Shown here one piece after another: positions 7,245 to 8,185 of a stretch of 8,185 nucleotides of DNA. Every line of letters begins with the position of its first letter. The stretch's first letter is position 1. The stretch is from Candidatus Peregrinibacteria bacterium (GTDB lineage: Bacteria; Patescibacteriota; Gracilibacteria; Peribacterales; Peribacteraceae): assembly GCA_030638845.1 (NCBI GenBank), contig DAOWDW010000109.1:1-8185 (forward strand), written 5' to 3'. Made by a program: the position numbers and the translations under genes. The notes beneath the pieces are model-generated. The model made no database searches and was not told the DNA's origin. It saw nothing but the letters and a program-made list of their open reading frames with translations.

Positions 7245-8185
7245 CTAGTCTTGCATTTCTCCTAAGTGGTCTTTAAGCGTATATATATCTAACTTATCTT
7301 CACCTAAAAGTTTAATAATTTCACTTAAAGCAGAGCTAAAAGGTATTTTCTTTTGCTTTCCTGCAGCCATATCTCGCAAAATAATAACTCCTTCCTTTAC
7401 TTCCATTTGACCTAAAAGCAATGTGTACGCGGCACCAAATTTATCTGCTAGACGCATTTGGCTTTTTATACTTGCTTCTCCAAGTGCACCAACTGTATGC
7501 ACGCCTCTATCTCGTAAATCAGAAATCAATTTAATGCAAATTTTCTTAGCATCTGGTCCAAGTTGTGCAACAAACACATCAACATGGTCTTTGTTTGGGG
7601 CTTTTATTCCTGCTTGTTTCATTTGCCATACTATTCGTTCCATTCCTCCTGCAAAGCCAAGACCTGGTGTTGGTTGCCCCCCTAACATTTCTATTAGTGG
7701 ATCGTATTTCCCACCTCCCCCAACTGCATTTTTGCCTTTTGTTTCTATGTCCCAGTATTCAAATACAGTTTGATTGTAATAGTCTAGACCTCTTACAAGA
7801 GTTGGATTTTCTACGTACTGCGCACCCAATTCATCCAAAAATTCTAAAACTGATGCGTGGTATTCTTTACTTTCTTCATTTACAAACATATCTAGAGCCG
7901 GTGCGCTCTTAAGCAAAATATGCGTATCTTCTTCTTTGCTATCTAGTAAACGCATTGGATTTGTTTCTAGTCTTTTTTGGTCTAGCTCTGGGAGATTTCG
8001 CTCTTTTCCTATAAAGAATTCTTTCAAAGCTTGAGAGTATTCTTGTCTATTTTCTGCAGTTCCTATGTTATTTATTTGCATTGTTAGACGGTCTCTTATT
8101 CCAAGATCTGTAAATATTTTATTTAAAACGTGAATTAACTGCGCATCTAAACTCGCATCCGAAAGACCAATTACTTCTAGACTAA
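7245..8185 (-). CDS. hisS: Histidyl-tRNA synthetase, 5' end beyond the window
   Basis: This class II aminoacyl-tRNA synthetase attaches histidine to tRNA-His. The frame is open to the window edge; 312 residues are visible, roughly the C-terminal three quarters of a protein usually near 420 residues. The fragment begins SLEVIGLSDASLDAQL, just after the expected motif 2. The HisRS-specific loop LVRGLDYYNQTVFEY lies at fragment residues 129-143, and the glycine-rich second histidine motif GGGGKYDPL at 155-163. Motif 3, GLGFAGGMERI (174-184), contains the class II arginine. The anticodon-binding domain occupies about 200-312 (DVFVAQLG...GEASIKSQMRLADKFGA...LLG). The related HisZ protein usually loses catalytic residues and the anticodon-binding domain, so true HisRS is favoured. 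The glycine-rich motif has Lys where Arg is usual (GGRYD). The stop is TAG. The ATG at 8081 is internal. Confidence 0.95.
   Translation of the reverse strand, partial: SLEVIGLSDASLDAQLIHVLNKIFTDLGIRDRLTMQINNIGTAENRQEYSQALKEFFIGKERNLPELDQKRLETNPMRLLDSKEEDTHILLKSAPALDMFVNEESKEYHASVLEFLDELGAQYVENPTLVRGLDYYNQTVFEYWDIETKGKNAVGGGGKYDPLIEMLGGQPTPGLGFAGGMERIVWQMKQAGIKAPNKDHVDVFVAQLGPDAKKICIKLISDLRDRGVHTVGALGEASIKSQMRLADKFGAAYTLLLGQMEVKEGVIILRDMAAGKQKKIPFSSALSEIIKLLGEDKLDIYTLKDHLGEMQD

Noticed and set aside
7423..7912. Plus-strand ORFs of 115-116 residues over hisS
   Set aside because: They are antisense to conserved HisRS motifs and have no recognisable features.

Overview
The window is AT-rich bacterial chromosome with ordinary bacterial genes in the standard genetic code; no reading frame needs TGA to be read through. 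The short bS21-type ribosomal protein, the compact genes without Shine-Dalgarno sequences, and intergenic DNA full of short tandem repeats and hairpins resemble genomes of the Candidate Phyla Radiation (Patescibacteria, Parcubacteria-like). This placement is inferred from style, not from a marker-gene tree.

Layout from left to right. Positions 1-295 hold no convincing gene but many small inverted and direct repeats. A minus-strand 87-residue single-pass membrane protein of unknown function follows (296-559). It is divergent from a plus-strand PrsW-type intramembrane protease gene (862-2415), and the 302-base gap between them contains a phased array of fourteen 8-base units. Next on the plus strand is an exported C-terminal processing protease with an SLH-like N-terminal region, a PDZ domain and an S41 catalytic domain (start most likely 2593, end 4266). 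A perfect 36-bp palindrome lies beyond it. A bS21-like ribosomal protein gene (4446-4661, minus) is divergent from gyrB (4885-6912, plus). A 75-residue ORF (6967-7194, minus) lies just downstream of hisS (7245 to the window edge, minus), whose 5' end is cut off.

Possible cooperation. PrsW and the S41 protease lie in series on one strand, and both families act in proteolysis at the membrane. They could share a signalling or envelope-quality-control role. No anti-sigma or sigma factor is visible here, so that link is inference. bS21, GyrB and HisRS are housekeeping genes for ribosome function, DNA topology and tRNA charging.

The most interesting signals are not protein families. (1) Five of the six gene starts visible in the window have a -10-like hexamer ending 6-10 bases before the start codon, and none has a clear Shine-Dalgarno sequence; this suggests leaderless or near-leaderless mRNAs. 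(2) Several intergenic gaps contain tandem repeats with an exact 8-base period, and three of them appear to share one octamer family in both orientations. (3) There is a perfect GC-rich 36-bp palindrome without a U-tract. I see no CRISPR array, transposase, tRNA or rRNA, and no clear multi-gene undescribed system.
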